From: a virus
Strand: one strand, 5' to 3'
IMG/VR virus record: IMGVR_UViG_3300032291_002993
Location: 1-43,272 of that record
Length of the DNA stretch: 43,272 bases
Made by a program: the position numbers and the translations under genes. The notes under the pieces are model-generated. The model made no database searches and was not told the DNA's origin. It saw nothing but the letters and a program-made list of their open reading frames with translations. Within the stretch, counting starts at the first letter, position 1. The number at the start of each line of letters is the position of its first letter. This document shows positions 14,956 to 23,944 of the stretch, piece after piece.

Positions 14956-15409
14956 ATATAGCAGTATTTTTAGCGTGTTCCATAAATTCTACTCTTGCAA
15001 TTTTAACTCTACCTTCTGTTTCTTCTTGAATAAATGTATTCAATTTTTCATAAACATATTTTGCAAATTGTTCTGCTCCAACAGCAGGAATAATTCTTAA
15101 CTGAATAATACCTAAATCATTCATAGTTTTAAATCCTCCTAAACCTGGATCATCTTCAGCAATAATTGTAGTATGATCAAACATATAATCCATCCACTCT
15201 TTAGGATTCATACCATCGATAGTTCCTTTAGCACGTTTCATGCCTCCAAAATCCCATACCCAGTTACGCTCATCTAATTCACCTTCAAACCATACTCTAA
15301 ATGATACACCATATCCATGTAAGAAACGACAATGTGTTCCTTCAGCTCTCCATTGACGAAATACACAACTGAATCCGTCAAATAATTTTGTTGATTGAAA
15401 TTTACTCAT
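14945..15409 (-). CDS. queD: 6-carboxy-tetrahydropterin synthase-like protein
   Basis: 154 residues, PTPS/QueD family. THCRFLHGYGVSFRVWFEG (25-43) carries the catalytic Cys27 and His31; FDHTTIIAEDDP (77-88) holds the Asp-His pair; IIPAVGAEQFAKYVY (107-121) and FMEHAKNTA complete the fold. It makes 6-carboxy-5,6,7,8-tetrahydropterin from dihydroneopterin triphosphate. The usual zinc triad is altered: the AAH His corresponds to Phe17 and HGH is HGY (Tyr33), while His26 next to Cys27 may substitute. This looks like a phage-type variant, not a decayed gene, since the rest is well kept. Confidence 0.82.
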   Translation of the reverse strand: MSKFQSTKLFDGFSCVFRQWRAEGTHCRFLHGYGVSFRVWFEGELDERNWVWDFGGMKRAKGTIDGMNPKEWMDYMFDHTTIIAEDDPGLGGFKTMNDLGIIQLRIIPAVGAEQFAKYVYEKLNTFIQEETEGRVKIARVEFMEHAKNTAIYEG

Positions 15410-15912
15410 GTACTTAATTTTTTAGGTCTTCCCCGTTTTGATTGATTTTTTTTATAACTGTAATTTGCTCTAATAAATGTATATAACTCTTCTAAGGTTC
15501 CGTCAAAAGTTTCCATTTCTTTTTCTAGATCTTCTTTTGTTATACTAAATAAACCTGTTATAGCTCTTTTATAATTTGATATACGTTCTTTTTCATCACG
15601 CTCAAAATCATTTAGTAAACGTCTATAACGTTCCATGAATATTGTTTGTTCTTCTCTACGAATATCTGGTTCTTTAATATGTCCTGTCTTAGCTTCCATC
15701 TCAATTAATGTGTGTTGAGCTTGAAACCAGTAGTGGGAGAAATCAAAATCTCCATTATCAATCCTGTCTGATATAGACGATTTGGATGACAATGGAGACT
15801 TATCTTTAAATTTTCTCCACCAGTAAAACTGGTTATATTTGATAGGAGTAAGTTTAGATATTTGTTTTTTAATAAACTTATTGTATTTTTCTACTGTCAT
15901 AACCTTTATCAT
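15406..15912 (-). CDS. Hypothetical basic protein with AT-hook-like tail
   Basis: 168 residues, not recognised. Lys/Arg-rich with long helices and a C-terminal KRGRPKKL, an AT-hook-like motif that could contact AT-rich DNA. ATG at 15912 is used; a second in-frame Met (residue 5) is possible. It overlaps queD by 4 nt and starts 43 nt after the nrdA stop. DNA binding is an inference from the tail alone. Confidence 0.55.
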   Translation of the reverse strand: MIKVMTVEKYNKFIKKQISKLTPIKYNQFYWWRKFKDKSPLSSKSSISDRIDNGDFDFSHYWFQAQHTLIEMEAKTGHIKEPDIRREEQTIFMERYRRLLNDFERDEKERISNYKRAITGLFSITKEDLEKEMETFDGTLEELYTFIRANYSYKKNQSKRGRPKKLST

Positions 15913-15955
15913 ACTTAAATATAAGTATAATTTTACCGGTTACCAAACAATCTTA

Positions 15956-17680
15956 CTATCCTTCACAACTAACACATTCACTTAATCTTTGTAAATTATC
16001 ACCTCTTAATACAGATTCAGTACGTAAATAATATAAAGTTTTAATACCTGCTTTGTGTGCTTCTTTATGTACTTGTGATATCCATTTTGGTGAATCATTA
16101 GGATCAAAACATAAGTTTAAAGATATTGCTTGGTCAACAAACTTTTGTCTAATAGCATTTTGTTTAACAATTTCTAACTGGTTAATTTCTTTAAATGTTA
16201 AAAATACTGATTTTTCTTCGTCTGTTAAAATATAACTAGGAACATTAATTACTGATCCTTGATCTTTTAATATCTGATCCCATACACTATCTATATTATA
16301 TCCTTTAGATTCAAGTAATTCTTCTAATATTCTATTACGTTTAATAAATACACCTTTTGCTGTTTTTAAATTGTAAACATTAGCTGGTATAGGTTCAATT
16401 GAAGGTGAAACACCACCTGATATATGAGCATTTGATACTGTAGGAGCAATTGCTAAATGATGTGAATGTCTAAATCCTGTACCTTTACACCATTCTGGTT
16501 CTCCATAAATTTCTGCTTGATCACGAGATGCTTTAAGTGCTTCTTTCTCAATAAATGCTGATATAATTCTTGTTAAAGCAGATGCTTGAATACCCACAAA
16601 TGGTAATGATTTAGATTGTAATAAGGTATGCCATCCTAATACTCCAATTCCAATTGCTCTACCTTTAACAGCTGAACGAACTGTATTTTCCATGAATTTG
16701 ATATTTTTAGCTCTATCAATAAATTCTTGTAATACACCTTCTAAAAACCAACATGTTAATTCAGGTAATGTCATTCCGTTTTCGAATTTATAATCCTTCC
16801 ATTCATCCCAACGAGCTAAATTTAAAGAAGATAAGCAGCAAATAAATGAATGTAATTCATCAGTGTATAATGAAATTTCACTACAAATATTAGTCATTGA
16901 TACTTGTAAATTATTTTGTTTATAAGCTAATGGATTAGCATTATTAACATTGTCTTCAAACATAACATAAGGTTCACCTGTTTCTAAACGTGTTTTTAGA
17001 ATTTCACCCCATAATCGTAATGCTCTTTCTTCTTTATTATCTAAGTCTTGCATAAATTTATCATTTATAACAACACATTGATGTAAATTTAAACATTGGC
17101 GATTAACATCACCTTTTGGTCTTCTGATACTTAAAAATTCTTCAATATCAGGGTGATTAATAGATAAGTTAACTGATGCTGCACCTCGTCTAACAGAACC
17201 TTGATTGGTTGCTAAAATGGTTGAATCATATATTTTACACCATGGCACTACACCTTCTGATGTACCATTATCTTTAATCGCTTTACCTCTACCTCTAATT
17301 CTACTTACACTAATTCCTACTCCACCACCTTGAGATGATAAACGCATTAATTCTGAGTTGGCATCTGCTATACCTTCAATAGAATCACCTACATCAATTC
17401 CAAAACATGAAATTGGCATTCCTCGTTCTGTACCTAAATTTGATAATACTGGTGATGCTAAACATAGCCAGTTTTTAACTATCGCTTCATTAAAGAATGG
17501 TTGTAAATCTTTACGACGTAATCTACGTGCTGCTGCTTTACTAACTCTCTTGTAAGCATCAAAAACATCTTCATCAGGTAATAAATAACCTTTCGAAATC
17601 ATGCTTACTGCTATTTCATCCATCCAAAGTGGATAATTTTTACCTTTTACCCAGGTATCTGTGTCTACTTGTATACTCAT
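15956..17680 (-). CDS. nrdA: Class I ribonucleotide reductase, large subunit
   Basis: 574 residues. MPISCFGI (first active-site Cys), NICSEIS (Asn, Cys, Glu of the radical site), CCLSSLNL (second redox Cys), APTVSNAHISGG, and TLYYLRTES (Tyr pair for radical transfer) are all present, and the protein ends in CVSCEG, the C-terminal redox Cys pair. It reduces ribonucleoside diphosphates to deoxyribonucleotides. It is much shorter than E. coli NrdA (about 760), lacking an N-terminal ATP-cone, so dATP feedback at that site is absent, as is common in phage enzymes. Paired with nrdB 19 nt upstream. Confidence 0.95.
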   Translation of the reverse strand: MSIQVDTDTWVKGKNYPLWMDEIAVSMISKGYLLPDEDVFDAYKRVSKAAARRLRRKDLQPFFNEAIVKNWLCLASPVLSNLGTERGMPISCFGIDVGDSIEGIADANSELMRLSSQGGGVGISVSRIRGRGKAIKDNGTSEGVVPWCKIYDSTILATNQGSVRRGAASVNLSINHPDIEEFLSIRRPKGDVNRQCLNLHQCVVINDKFMQDLDNKEERALRLWGEILKTRLETGEPYVMFEDNVNNANPLAYKQNNLQVSMTNICSEISLYTDELHSFICCLSSLNLARWDEWKDYKFENGMTLPELTCWFLEGVLQEFIDRAKNIKFMENTVRSAVKGRAIGIGVLGWHTLLQSKSLPFVGIQASALTRIISAFIEKEALKASRDQAEIYGEPEWCKGTGFRHSHHLAIAPTVSNAHISGGVSPSIEPIPANVYNLKTAKGVFIKRNRILEELLESKGYNIDSVWDQILKDQGSVINVPSYILTDEEKSVFLTFKEINQLEIVKQNAIRQKFVDQAISLNLCFDPNDSPKWISQVHKEAHKAGIKTLYYLRTESVLRGDNLQRLSECVSCEG

Positions 17681-17699
17681 TTTTATTTAACTTTTAATT

Positions 17700-18653
17700 T
17701 TATAAATCAGACCAATCAGCTGTTGATTTTGAATAATTTGTTACACGACCTGCAAAAAAATCTTGATGTGTTTTTCCACTTGTTAAATGACCAAACCATT
17801 CCATTTGTTTTAATAAATTAGGATCAATATCATTATAAACAGCATTATATCCTAATTCTATCATTTTTTCATTAGCTCTAGCTTTAATAAATGCTCTTAA
17901 TTGGTCTTTATTTAATCCTTCAATATCTCCCATTTCAAATGCTTTTTCAATGAAATCAAATTCTAATTGAACTGATAAATAACAAGCTTCGACAACTTTA
18001 TCTCTCATATCAGTACTATTTAATTCAGGCATTTCTTTTAATAACTGATTGAATAACCAACATCCTGCTTTTGAATGTAATGATTCATCTCTAACACTCC
18101 ATTCTACAATCTGTCCTGTTCCTTTCATTAAGTTTCTTAACTGGAATGACATTAATATAGCAAATGATGAAAATAAATTAACACCTTCAGTGAACGCGGA
18201 AAAAATAGCTAATGATAATGCTTTTTCTTCCATATTATCACCTGGTACTTCTAATAAACGATCAATCTTTGCTTTTGATGTTTCATCTTCTAAAAATGCT
18301 TGAAAATCATCTAATCCTAATTCTTCATTTAAACGAGCATAAGCTTCAGCATGAATACTCTCAAAATCAGCAAACACACGAGCCATTGCTTGTACTTCTG
18401 GTTTTGGAAACCATAATGATACTTTAGTTGACCAATAATCGTTTACGTGTACTTCTGTTTGTGCAAATGATTTTAAAATATTACCAATTAGATTTTTTTC
18501 TGATTCGTTTAATTTTTGTTTCCAATCATTTAAATCTGATGCTAATGGTACTTCATCTGCTAACCAATGTGCTCTATGTTGGTCTTTATAAAAATTAAAA
18601 GCCTCTTGGTATTCAAACGGCTTATAAAATATTCGTGGCTCAATTAATGACAT
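17700..18653 (-). CDS. nrdB: Class I ribonucleotide reductase, small subunit
   Basis: 317 residues. Diiron ligands are visible: FAQTEVHVNDYW, FESIHAEAY (Glu, His and the radical Tyr four residues later), FTEGVNLF, and RDESLHS (Glu, His), with the normal spacing of 31 and 34 residues. The first ligand is Glu where E. coli has Asp84, as in class Ic and several other small subunits, but the radical Tyr is kept. It generates the radical used by NrdA. Upstream 107 nt hold no gene. Confidence 0.94.
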   Translation of the reverse strand: MSLIEPRIFYKPFEYQEAFNFYKDQHRAHWLADEVPLASDLNDWKQKLNESEKNLIGNILKSFAQTEVHVNDYWSTKVSLWFPKPEVQAMARVFADFESIHAEAYARLNEELGLDDFQAFLEDETSKAKIDRLLEVPGDNMEEKALSLAIFSAFTEGVNLFSSFAILMSFQLRNLMKGTGQIVEWSVRDESLHSKAGCWLFNQLLKEMPELNSTDMRDKVVEACYLSVQLEFDFIEKAFEMGDIEGLNKDQLRAFIKARANEKMIELGYNAVYNDIDPNLLKQMEWFGHLTSGKTHQDFFAGRVTNYSKSTADWSDL

Positions 18654-18760
18654 AATTTTTTTTATTTAATATAATATAACATAACTTTTTCGGTCAACAA
18701 TAATTTTTAGTATAAAATAGCCTACTGCGTTTCCGCAGTTAACTTTTTAAATAATATGTT
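18654..18760 (-). other. Intergenic gap upstream of nrdB with GNRA-type hairpin
   Basis: Contains ACTGCG-GAAA-CGCAGT on the coding strand (18724-18739), a perfect 6-bp stem with a GAAA tetraloop but no good U-tract. A TTGACC/TATATT pair (18692-18697, 18668-18673) is present but gives an almost leaderless transcript. No ORF of note. Confidence 0.45.
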
Positions 18761-19024
18761 TTAAAGGAGACGGTTTTCTAATTCCGTCATATTAAGATAT
18801 AGGATAAAATCTTCAAACACATCTTTAGAAATACCTTTTAATCCATTAGTATGTTCTTGAAGTAATTTAGATGAAACTTTACCACTAGTATTTTCTAAAA
18901 GTAGTGATTTAAAATTAACAAAAACTTCATTTATTAATTTAGACTCATTAATATCACCATATGCATCATTATCATCTTGATAATTAGACATTACTTCTTC
19001 AATTTGTTGTTTAGAGAACTCCAT
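18761..19024 (-). CDS. Hypothetical acidic 87-residue protein
   Basis: 87 residues, not recognised. Acidic N-terminus (MSNYQDDNDAYGDINES) and helical C-terminus (DVFEDFILYLNMTELENRL). Overlaps the DUF6884-like gene by 14 nt, so translation is coupled. Confidence 0.55.
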   Translation of the reverse strand: MEFSKQQIEEVMSNYQDDNDAYGDINESKLINEVFVNFKSLLLENTSGKVSSKLLQEHTNGLKGISKDVFEDFILYLNMTELENRLL

Positions 19025-19499
19025 TTTTATATAATTTTTTAACTTCCTTGATAATATAATTTGTTAATTTGATAATAGTTTCTTTTAATTTTTGTAATAA
19101 AGCCTTTTTCTGCTGACCAATACGTAAACCCTCTAATGGAACTTCAACATTTTTCATATGGGGTGTTAAATATTGACGATAAGCATTTCCTGCTAAAAAG
19201 ACAAATTTATCTTTATCAAGATCATAACCTTTCTCTTTTAATTGTTTTAATACTACTTCAGACCATTCTTTTCTAGCGTCAGATGGCATTTCCTTTAATG
19301 TTAAATTATAAGGAGCTATTGTTTTATTTAATGGAACTAGATGATATTTAGCGGAAATGATATAAATATTATTAGGACTTGCTAATTTTTTAGCATATGC
19401 TAATTGTTTTTGAAATAAATCCGAATTATATAATTGCTCTGCTGGAAGTGGTTTGTCTTCTTTACCTGCTGAACATGAAACTAATGCTATTGTACTCAT
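19011..19499 (-). CDS. DUF6884-like protein
   Basis: 162 residues. ALVSCSAGKEDKPLPAEQLY (5-24), IYIISAKYHLVPL (45-57), APYNLTL (62-68) and FLAGNAYRQYLTPHM fit the DUF6884 pattern (a CSxxK start, a SAK-x-x-L loop, a PY-x-x-TL segment, an LAG-x-x-Y strand). The family has no established activity that I can name. The C-terminus is a Lys-rich helical extension. It sits between the helicase and the RNR genes. A link to DNA base modification is speculative. Confidence 0.6.
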   Translation of the reverse strand: MSTIALVSCSAGKEDKPLPAEQLYNSDLFQKQLAYAKKLASPNNIYIISAKYHLVPLNKTIAPYNLTLKEMPSDARKEWSEVVLKQLKEKGYDLDKDKFVFLAGNAYRQYLTPHMKNVEVPLEGLRIGQQKKALLQKLKETIIKLTNYIIKEVKKLYKNGVL

Positions 19500-19518
19500 T
19501 TAATATATGTTATGTGGG

Positions 19519-19527
19519 TATAAATAT
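19519..19527 (-). promoter_or_regulatory. ATATTTATA element upstream of the DUF6884-like gene
   Basis: ATATTTATA on the coding strand 20 nt before ATG at 19499, in the 30-nt gap after the helicase stop. Confidence 0.35.
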
Positions 19528-19529
19528 AA

Positions 19530-20903
19530 TTAAGACTTGTTATTATTAAGTTCAAAGAACTTTTTCTTTAAAATATCCCTATCAAATGTATCAAAGTTTT
19601 CATTTAATTTTTTAGGTTTTTCATTTTCCATATCTTCATCACTTAATTCATTAGTATCAATATCTATACGTCCTGTAGATGTATCTATAACAGCAGCATA
19701 TGTGATACCATCCATTCCATATCTGTTTTTCATAATATGGAACCTTCCTGTACCACCTGCTTTATCTTGACGTCTTCTTGATAATGACATTGCAAAGTCA
19801 GTAATCATCATTTTATTATATGAACCTGCTGCTTTATCACCTTCGATAATATTATCATTTGCTCCAGCTCTATTCACCTGACTAACACTCCATATTGGTA
19901 AATTTAACTCACGTGCTAATCCTTTAGCAGCTACATACACATCATCAATTTCATCTTTACGATCTTTACTTGATCTATCAGCTCTTAATAAATCCACATA
20001 ATCAATAAGAATTAAATCTGGTGCTTGGTCTAAATCTCTACATTTTTGGATATGTGATTCAATAGTACTTATAGTCGCTTTACCCATTGGATATTCTTTA
20101 ATAATAAGTCTACCCGATAATTTAGAAACAGCCGTTTCAACGTCTTTTCTGTGTTCTTGAATTTGAGCTACTGATATGTTAGTGAAACAAGCATCATATC
20201 TTTTACCAACATATGCTTCACTTAATTCAAGTGTATAATGACAAACATTATAACCAGCTTGTACTGCTGCTGCTCCTAAAGCAATTAGTGACCAACTTTT
20301 ACCACCACCTGGACCTCCAAATATTAGACCAAAATCACCACTTCCTAAACCACCTTGTAATAATTCATTAATTACTGGCCATGGTGTGACAATAGGACTT
20401 CTATATTCTTCACGATATCTATCTTCAACATCCTTCTCATATTCGTGACCTATATTCTTATCCATACCAGCCTTTAAAGCACCATTAATTAAATGTCTAA
20501 TATCATCATACATCCCATTACCTAGTAAATCTACTGATGTTAATAATGCATTTTTTAATTGTTGGTTTTTACAGAAATTACTAAATTCGTTTTCAACATA
20601 TTCAGCATCCTCATTTGAAGCTTTATATGCTTCTTTTAATTGTTCAATTACTGCTGTTTTTAAAACATCATTATCAATTTTCTTTACTTCGATGTGAAGT
20701 GTATCTAAAGTAGGTGTAGCATGATATTTATCAAAATATTTAACAACCTGGTTAATAATCCATTGATGGGCTTGGTTATCAAAATAATCTGAAGTAATAA
20801 CATCTCTAATATTGAGTAGAAATTTTTTATTCTTTAAGAGTGAACTAATAACCTTGGTCTGAAAATTTAGACCATATTGATTTAATTTGCTGAATGCGAC
20901 CAT
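19530..20903 (-). CDS. Replicative DNA helicase (DnaB/gp41-like)
   Basis: 457 residues. An N-terminal helical domain (1-150) precedes a RecA-like core with Walker A FGGPGGGKSWS (195-205), Walker B LILIDYVDLL (297-306, Asp301), SVSQVNRAG (339-347) and an Arg-rich segment near SRRRQDKAGG. It unwinds DNA 5'-3' at the fork and would recruit a primase, not seen in this window. Followed by the nuclease gene upstream with a 5-nt gap. T4 gp41 is the functional counterpart. Confidence 0.9.
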   Translation of the reverse strand: MVAFSKLNQYGLNFQTKVISSLLKNKKFLLNIRDVITSDYFDNQAHQWIINQVVKYFDKYHATPTLDTLHIEVKKIDNDVLKTAVIEQLKEAYKASNEDAEYVENEFSNFCKNQQLKNALLTSVDLLGNGMYDDIRHLINGALKAGMDKNIGHEYEKDVEDRYREEYRSPIVTPWPVINELLQGGLGSGDFGLIFGGPGGGKSWSLIALGAAAVQAGYNVCHYTLELSEAYVGKRYDACFTNISVAQIQEHRKDVETAVSKLSGRLIIKEYPMGKATISTIESHIQKCRDLDQAPDLILIDYVDLLRADRSSKDRKDEIDDVYVAAKGLARELNLPIWSVSQVNRAGANDNIIEGDKAAGSYNKMMITDFAMSLSRRRQDKAGGTGRFHIMKNRYGMDGITYAAVIDTSTGRIDIDTNELSDEDMENEKPKKLNENFDTFDRDILKKKFFELNNNKS

Positions 20904-20908
20904 AGACT

Positions 20909-21940
20909 TTATTTTGTTTTATATGTTTGAAGATAATTAAAAATTTCGGATAGCCAAAATTCTACATTCGGTATTGCATTTCCTAGATTATCTTCATTAT
21001 ACATTGCTAGAAATGCTTGTTTATCTAATTTAGATGGTTCATTATTTACTATTTCATCAATTTCCAAAATACTATCTTCTGGTATTTTTGGATCTGTTAA
21101 ATCCATTAATTGTTGATTGATTAATAGTTGTTTTTCAAAATTACAAATATCCTCATACAAACCATGTTCAGATCTTTTTGCTTTACATTTATCCATTATT
21201 TCAGAAAATGTAATTATTTCTGGTTGTTCAAGTTCAGGAAATAACTTAAATAATTTTTTAGGTCCTAATCCTTTAACACCAGCAACATTATCTGAATTAT
21301 CACCCATTAAAATCTTTTGGTTGATATAATTTTGAGGATATAAACCATAATCGGTTTTAACTAACGATGGTGTATAGAATTTTTTCTTAACAGGTGAATA
21401 ACATGTTACTTTATCTGTTACAAGTTGTAAAAAATCTTGATCAGCAGACATTATATAAACCTCATCATCTAATTTTTTAACTAAATGGCCAATAACATCA
21501 TCTGCTTCTACTTTATCAATTACTAATAAATCAACTGGCAGACACTTTAAATAATGTACTAAACGTAATATTTGGTTTTCTATTGAAGCTACTTCTTCTT
21601 CCTTATTATCAAATCCATCCCAGTTAGTAATTCTGTTTAATTTTCTATTTGCTTTATAGTCAGCGTACAAATTTTTCTTATTTGTAGTACTACCCATACC
21701 ATCAAATACTAATATTACTCTAGTAGGTTTAATATGTCGAATAGCAAAACCAATTGATTTTAAAAACCCAGTGAGCCCACCAATGTGGGCTCCTGCTGGG
21801 TTCATATGGTTAATCATGGCAAAGCTTCTTAAAAACGTATTCATAGAATCTACGAGGAGTACTCGGCTATTCAAATATAGTTCTTCTTCCTTAGATGGCT
21901 TAATACTATTAAGCATCTCTTTATACGTGTTTTTGCTCAT
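20909..21940 (-). CDS. 5'-3' exonuclease / flap nuclease (T4 RNase H-like)
   Basis: 343 residues. Acidic metal ligands are in order: LLVDSMN (Asp31), LVFDGMGS (Asp80), KVEADDV (Glu145, Asp147, Asp148), SADQDF (Asp167, Asp169) and MGDNSDN (Asp214, Asp217), followed by a helix-hairpin-like GVKGLGPKKL (221-230). It removes RNA primers and flaps during lagging-strand synthesis. Located between UvsX-like and helicase genes, as a replication operon. Confidence 0.9.
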   Translation of the reverse strand: MSKNTYKEMLNSIKPSKEEELYLNSRVLLVDSMNTFLRSFAMINHMNPAGAHIGGLTGFLKSIGFAIRHIKPTRVILVFDGMGSTTNKKNLYADYKANRKLNRITNWDGFDNKEEEVASIENQILRLVHYLKCLPVDLLVIDKVEADDVIGHLVKKLDDEVYIMSADQDFLQLVTDKVTCYSPVKKKFYTPSLVKTDYGLYPQNYINQKILMGDNSDNVAGVKGLGPKKLFKLFPELEQPEIITFSEIMDKCKAKRSEHGLYEDICNFEKQLLINQQLMDLTDPKIPEDSILEIDEIVNNEPSKLDKQAFLAMYNEDNLGNAIPNVEFWLSEIFNYLQTYKTK

Positions 21941-21946
21941 ATGGTT

Positions 21947-23056
21947 TTATTTATTATCTGTATCGTCATTATCTATCTCTATCATTGGAGAGATATTTTG
22001 ACTTTCTTCCCACTCACTGTTATCTTCAAAAATCTTAAGATCATCAACATTAGTAATAACTTCTGAGAACCATTCATGAGCATGCTGTTTTTTATACTCT
22101 TTAATAGCAACTGGGTCGTCATCAATAAAACCATGTGGTGTTACAATTACTGTTGAAGTAGTTGCTACTCCACAGTCAGCATGAATTTTATCAATTGCTA
22201 TTTTAGTACGTTTAGCAAATTCAACTTTCTTACCTTTATTCTGTGCGTTAATTTTAGATGTACCGCTGTTAGTAACATTACCAAACGTAATAACTAATGA
22301 AGCATCCCAATACATTGTATTACCACCCTTATTAGTCATTCTTGGTTGACTCATTGGTGTTAATGCTGGTTGTACACCTGTTTTATTAATTACAATAAAC
22401 GTATTAGTAAATTGATAACTTTCCTTACGTGACATTGGAAACTTTTGATTAATAAAATTACCAAATTGAGTTGACATAGCACCTGCATTCCACATTGGAT
22501 TGTTTTTACCTTGATCTATACTCATCTGACATGGTATAGAACCAACTGAATCCCATAAGAATAGTAAGTCATAAGGTAAATTGCCTTTCTTTTGTTCATC
22601 TAATAAATCAGATATAAAAGCAGATACATCTTCAATTGAATTTAAAGTTGTTCTATCAGTATATAAGAAAAAACCTTTATAATTAATGCCATCTCCATCA
22701 CTATCAGTAATAGCTTCTAATTCTAATCCCATTTTTTGGGCATGTTCAAAATCCCACTTCATCTCAGTGATGATGAAAACGGGCAAAGTGCCCATTTTCT
22801 GAGCAGCAACTGCTGCTTCAATCATCAATGTAGTTTTACCTGTATCTGAGCCACCTCTAGCAATAGTAATGTGACCCATAGGTATGCCAGGAATAGAAAG
22901 AGCATTTTGTACCGATGGTGAAAATGGAATCCACCGTTGTGGTTTAAATTTAACAGATTGATCTAAGTGTTTTGTTTTCTTAAACTTATCAAGATCAAAT
23001 GTACCCTTGATAGCTTGAGAAACACTTGTGTTTATACTCTTTTTTTCCTTTGCCAT
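21947..23056 (-). CDS. UvsX/RecA-like recombinase
   Basis: 369 residues. Walker A RGGSDTGKTT (67-76), Walker B YDLLFLWDSVGS (162-173, Asp169) and a RecA-like core follow an N-terminal linker. The substrate loop segment GNTMYWDASLVITF resembles the GGxALKFxxS region of RecA. The C-terminus is acidic. It forms filaments on ssDNA for recombination-dependent replication, working with the SSB encoded 3 nt upstream. Confidence 0.9.
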   Translation of the reverse strand: MAKEKKSINTSVSQAIKGTFDLDKFKKTKHLDQSVKFKPQRWIPFSPSVQNALSIPGIPMGHITIARGGSDTGKTTLMIEAAVAAQKMGTLPVFIITEMKWDFEHAQKMGLELEAITDSDGDGINYKGFFLYTDRTTLNSIEDVSAFISDLLDEQKKGNLPYDLLFLWDSVGSIPCQMSIDQGKNNPMWNAGAMSTQFGNFINQKFPMSRKESYQFTNTFIVINKTGVQPALTPMSQPRMTNKGGNTMYWDASLVITFGNVTNSGTSKINAQNKGKKVEFAKRTKIAIDKIHADCGVATTSTVIVTPHGFIDDDPVAIKEYKKQHAHEWFSEVITNVDDLKIFEDNSEWEESQNISPMIEIDNDDTDNK

Positions 23057-23059
23057 TTT

Positions 23060-23863
23060 TTATTTAGTAAAAAGATCATCAAATTCACTCTCATCAAAAC
23101 CTTGTTTAGGTTTAGATGGTAATGCGTAATTAGACTTTGGTTCATCAACAAATGGTGATTCAGTTGTACCATCAACTGTTTCTTCAGTTGTTTCTTCAGA
23201 TGGTTCTAACCATTCCATTAACAATGTTTTCATTTCATCAAATTCATACTTTTTATAAAGTGCAATTGCATCTGGTTGTTCAGATAACCATAATTTGATT
23301 TGATCATTATCTTCAGATAATGCAGATGTTTTTGGTTTAATGCGAACTGATGATTTATTAAATTTAGTACCTGTAACTTCAGGACCAACAGTATCAATTG
23401 TTAAATCTCTACCATCCATAATATCTGTATAATCACCGATATCTTCATCCTCAGCTATACCTAATAATTCTAGATACATTTCTCTACCAAATTGCCATAA
23501 ACGAACACCTTTATCTTCCTCACCTCTAACGATTACAGGAACAAAAATTCTCATTTTTGGTTCAATTTTTTTAGCTAATGACCAATTTTCTTTGTCACTA
23601 GTTTTACGCAATTGAGATGCGAACTCAACAATTGGATCTTTTTCACCAAAGTTGCTTAATGATAACATTGTTTTGTTACCGATACCATAATGAAACATTA
23701 CTTCTCTAAATGGATTAGCTTTGTTTAATTTAGATGGAACGATACGAATTACTGATTTTCCTACTGTAGGAACCCAAGATGTTTTTGTGCGGTCTTCTTT
23801 TGTGCCGCCTCCTTTTTTGTTTTGCAGAGACGATAACCTGCTTTTGATTGCATTTAAATCCAT
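23060..23863 (-). CDS. Single-stranded DNA-binding protein (gp32-like)
   Basis: 267 residues. A basic N-terminus (IKSRLSSLQNKKGGG) for cooperativity, a central OB-type core with FREVMFHYGIGNKTMLSL and RLWQFGREMYLEL, and an acidic C-terminus ending in DESEFDDLFTK match the gp32 plan. There is no cysteine in the whole protein, so the zinc site of T4 gp32 is absent. It protects ssDNA and recruits partners through the acidic tail. First gene of the replication run, preceded by a terminator and a flavobacterial-type promoter. Confidence 0.85.
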   Translation of the reverse strand: MDLNAIKSRLSSLQNKKGGGTKEDRTKTSWVPTVGKSVIRIVPSKLNKANPFREVMFHYGIGNKTMLSLSNFGEKDPIVEFASQLRKTSDKENWSLAKKIEPKMRIFVPVIVRGEEDKGVRLWQFGREMYLELLGIAEDEDIGDYTDIMDGRDLTIDTVGPEVTGTKFNKSSVRIKPKTSALSEDNDQIKLWLSEQPDAIALYKKYEFDEMKTLLMEWLEPSEETTEETVDGTTESPFVDEPKSNYALPSKPKQGFDESEFDDLFTK

Positions 23864-23913
23864 GTTTTATAACTATTTTATTTATTAATTTATTTACTAT
23901 GTTAATATAACAT

Positions 23914-23943
23914 CAAATATGCTCATGGCCAAACCTAAGTCAA
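23914..23943 (-). promoter_or_regulatory. Bacteroidota-type promoter of the ssb-uvsX operon
   Basis: The coding strand has TTG (23943-23941), a 19-nt spacer, and CATATTTG (23921-23914). This fits the flavobacterial consensus TTG-N17-23-TAnnTTTG with one mismatch. It gives a leader of about 45 nt before ATG at 23863 and lies directly after a terminator. Confidence 0.55.
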
Positions 23944-23944
23944 C

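Noticed and set aside
18668-18697. TTGACC-N18-TATATT as nrdB promoter
   Set aside because: The start would be about 8 nt from the ATG and the -10 does not fit the flavobacterial consensus; AT-rich chance match is likely.
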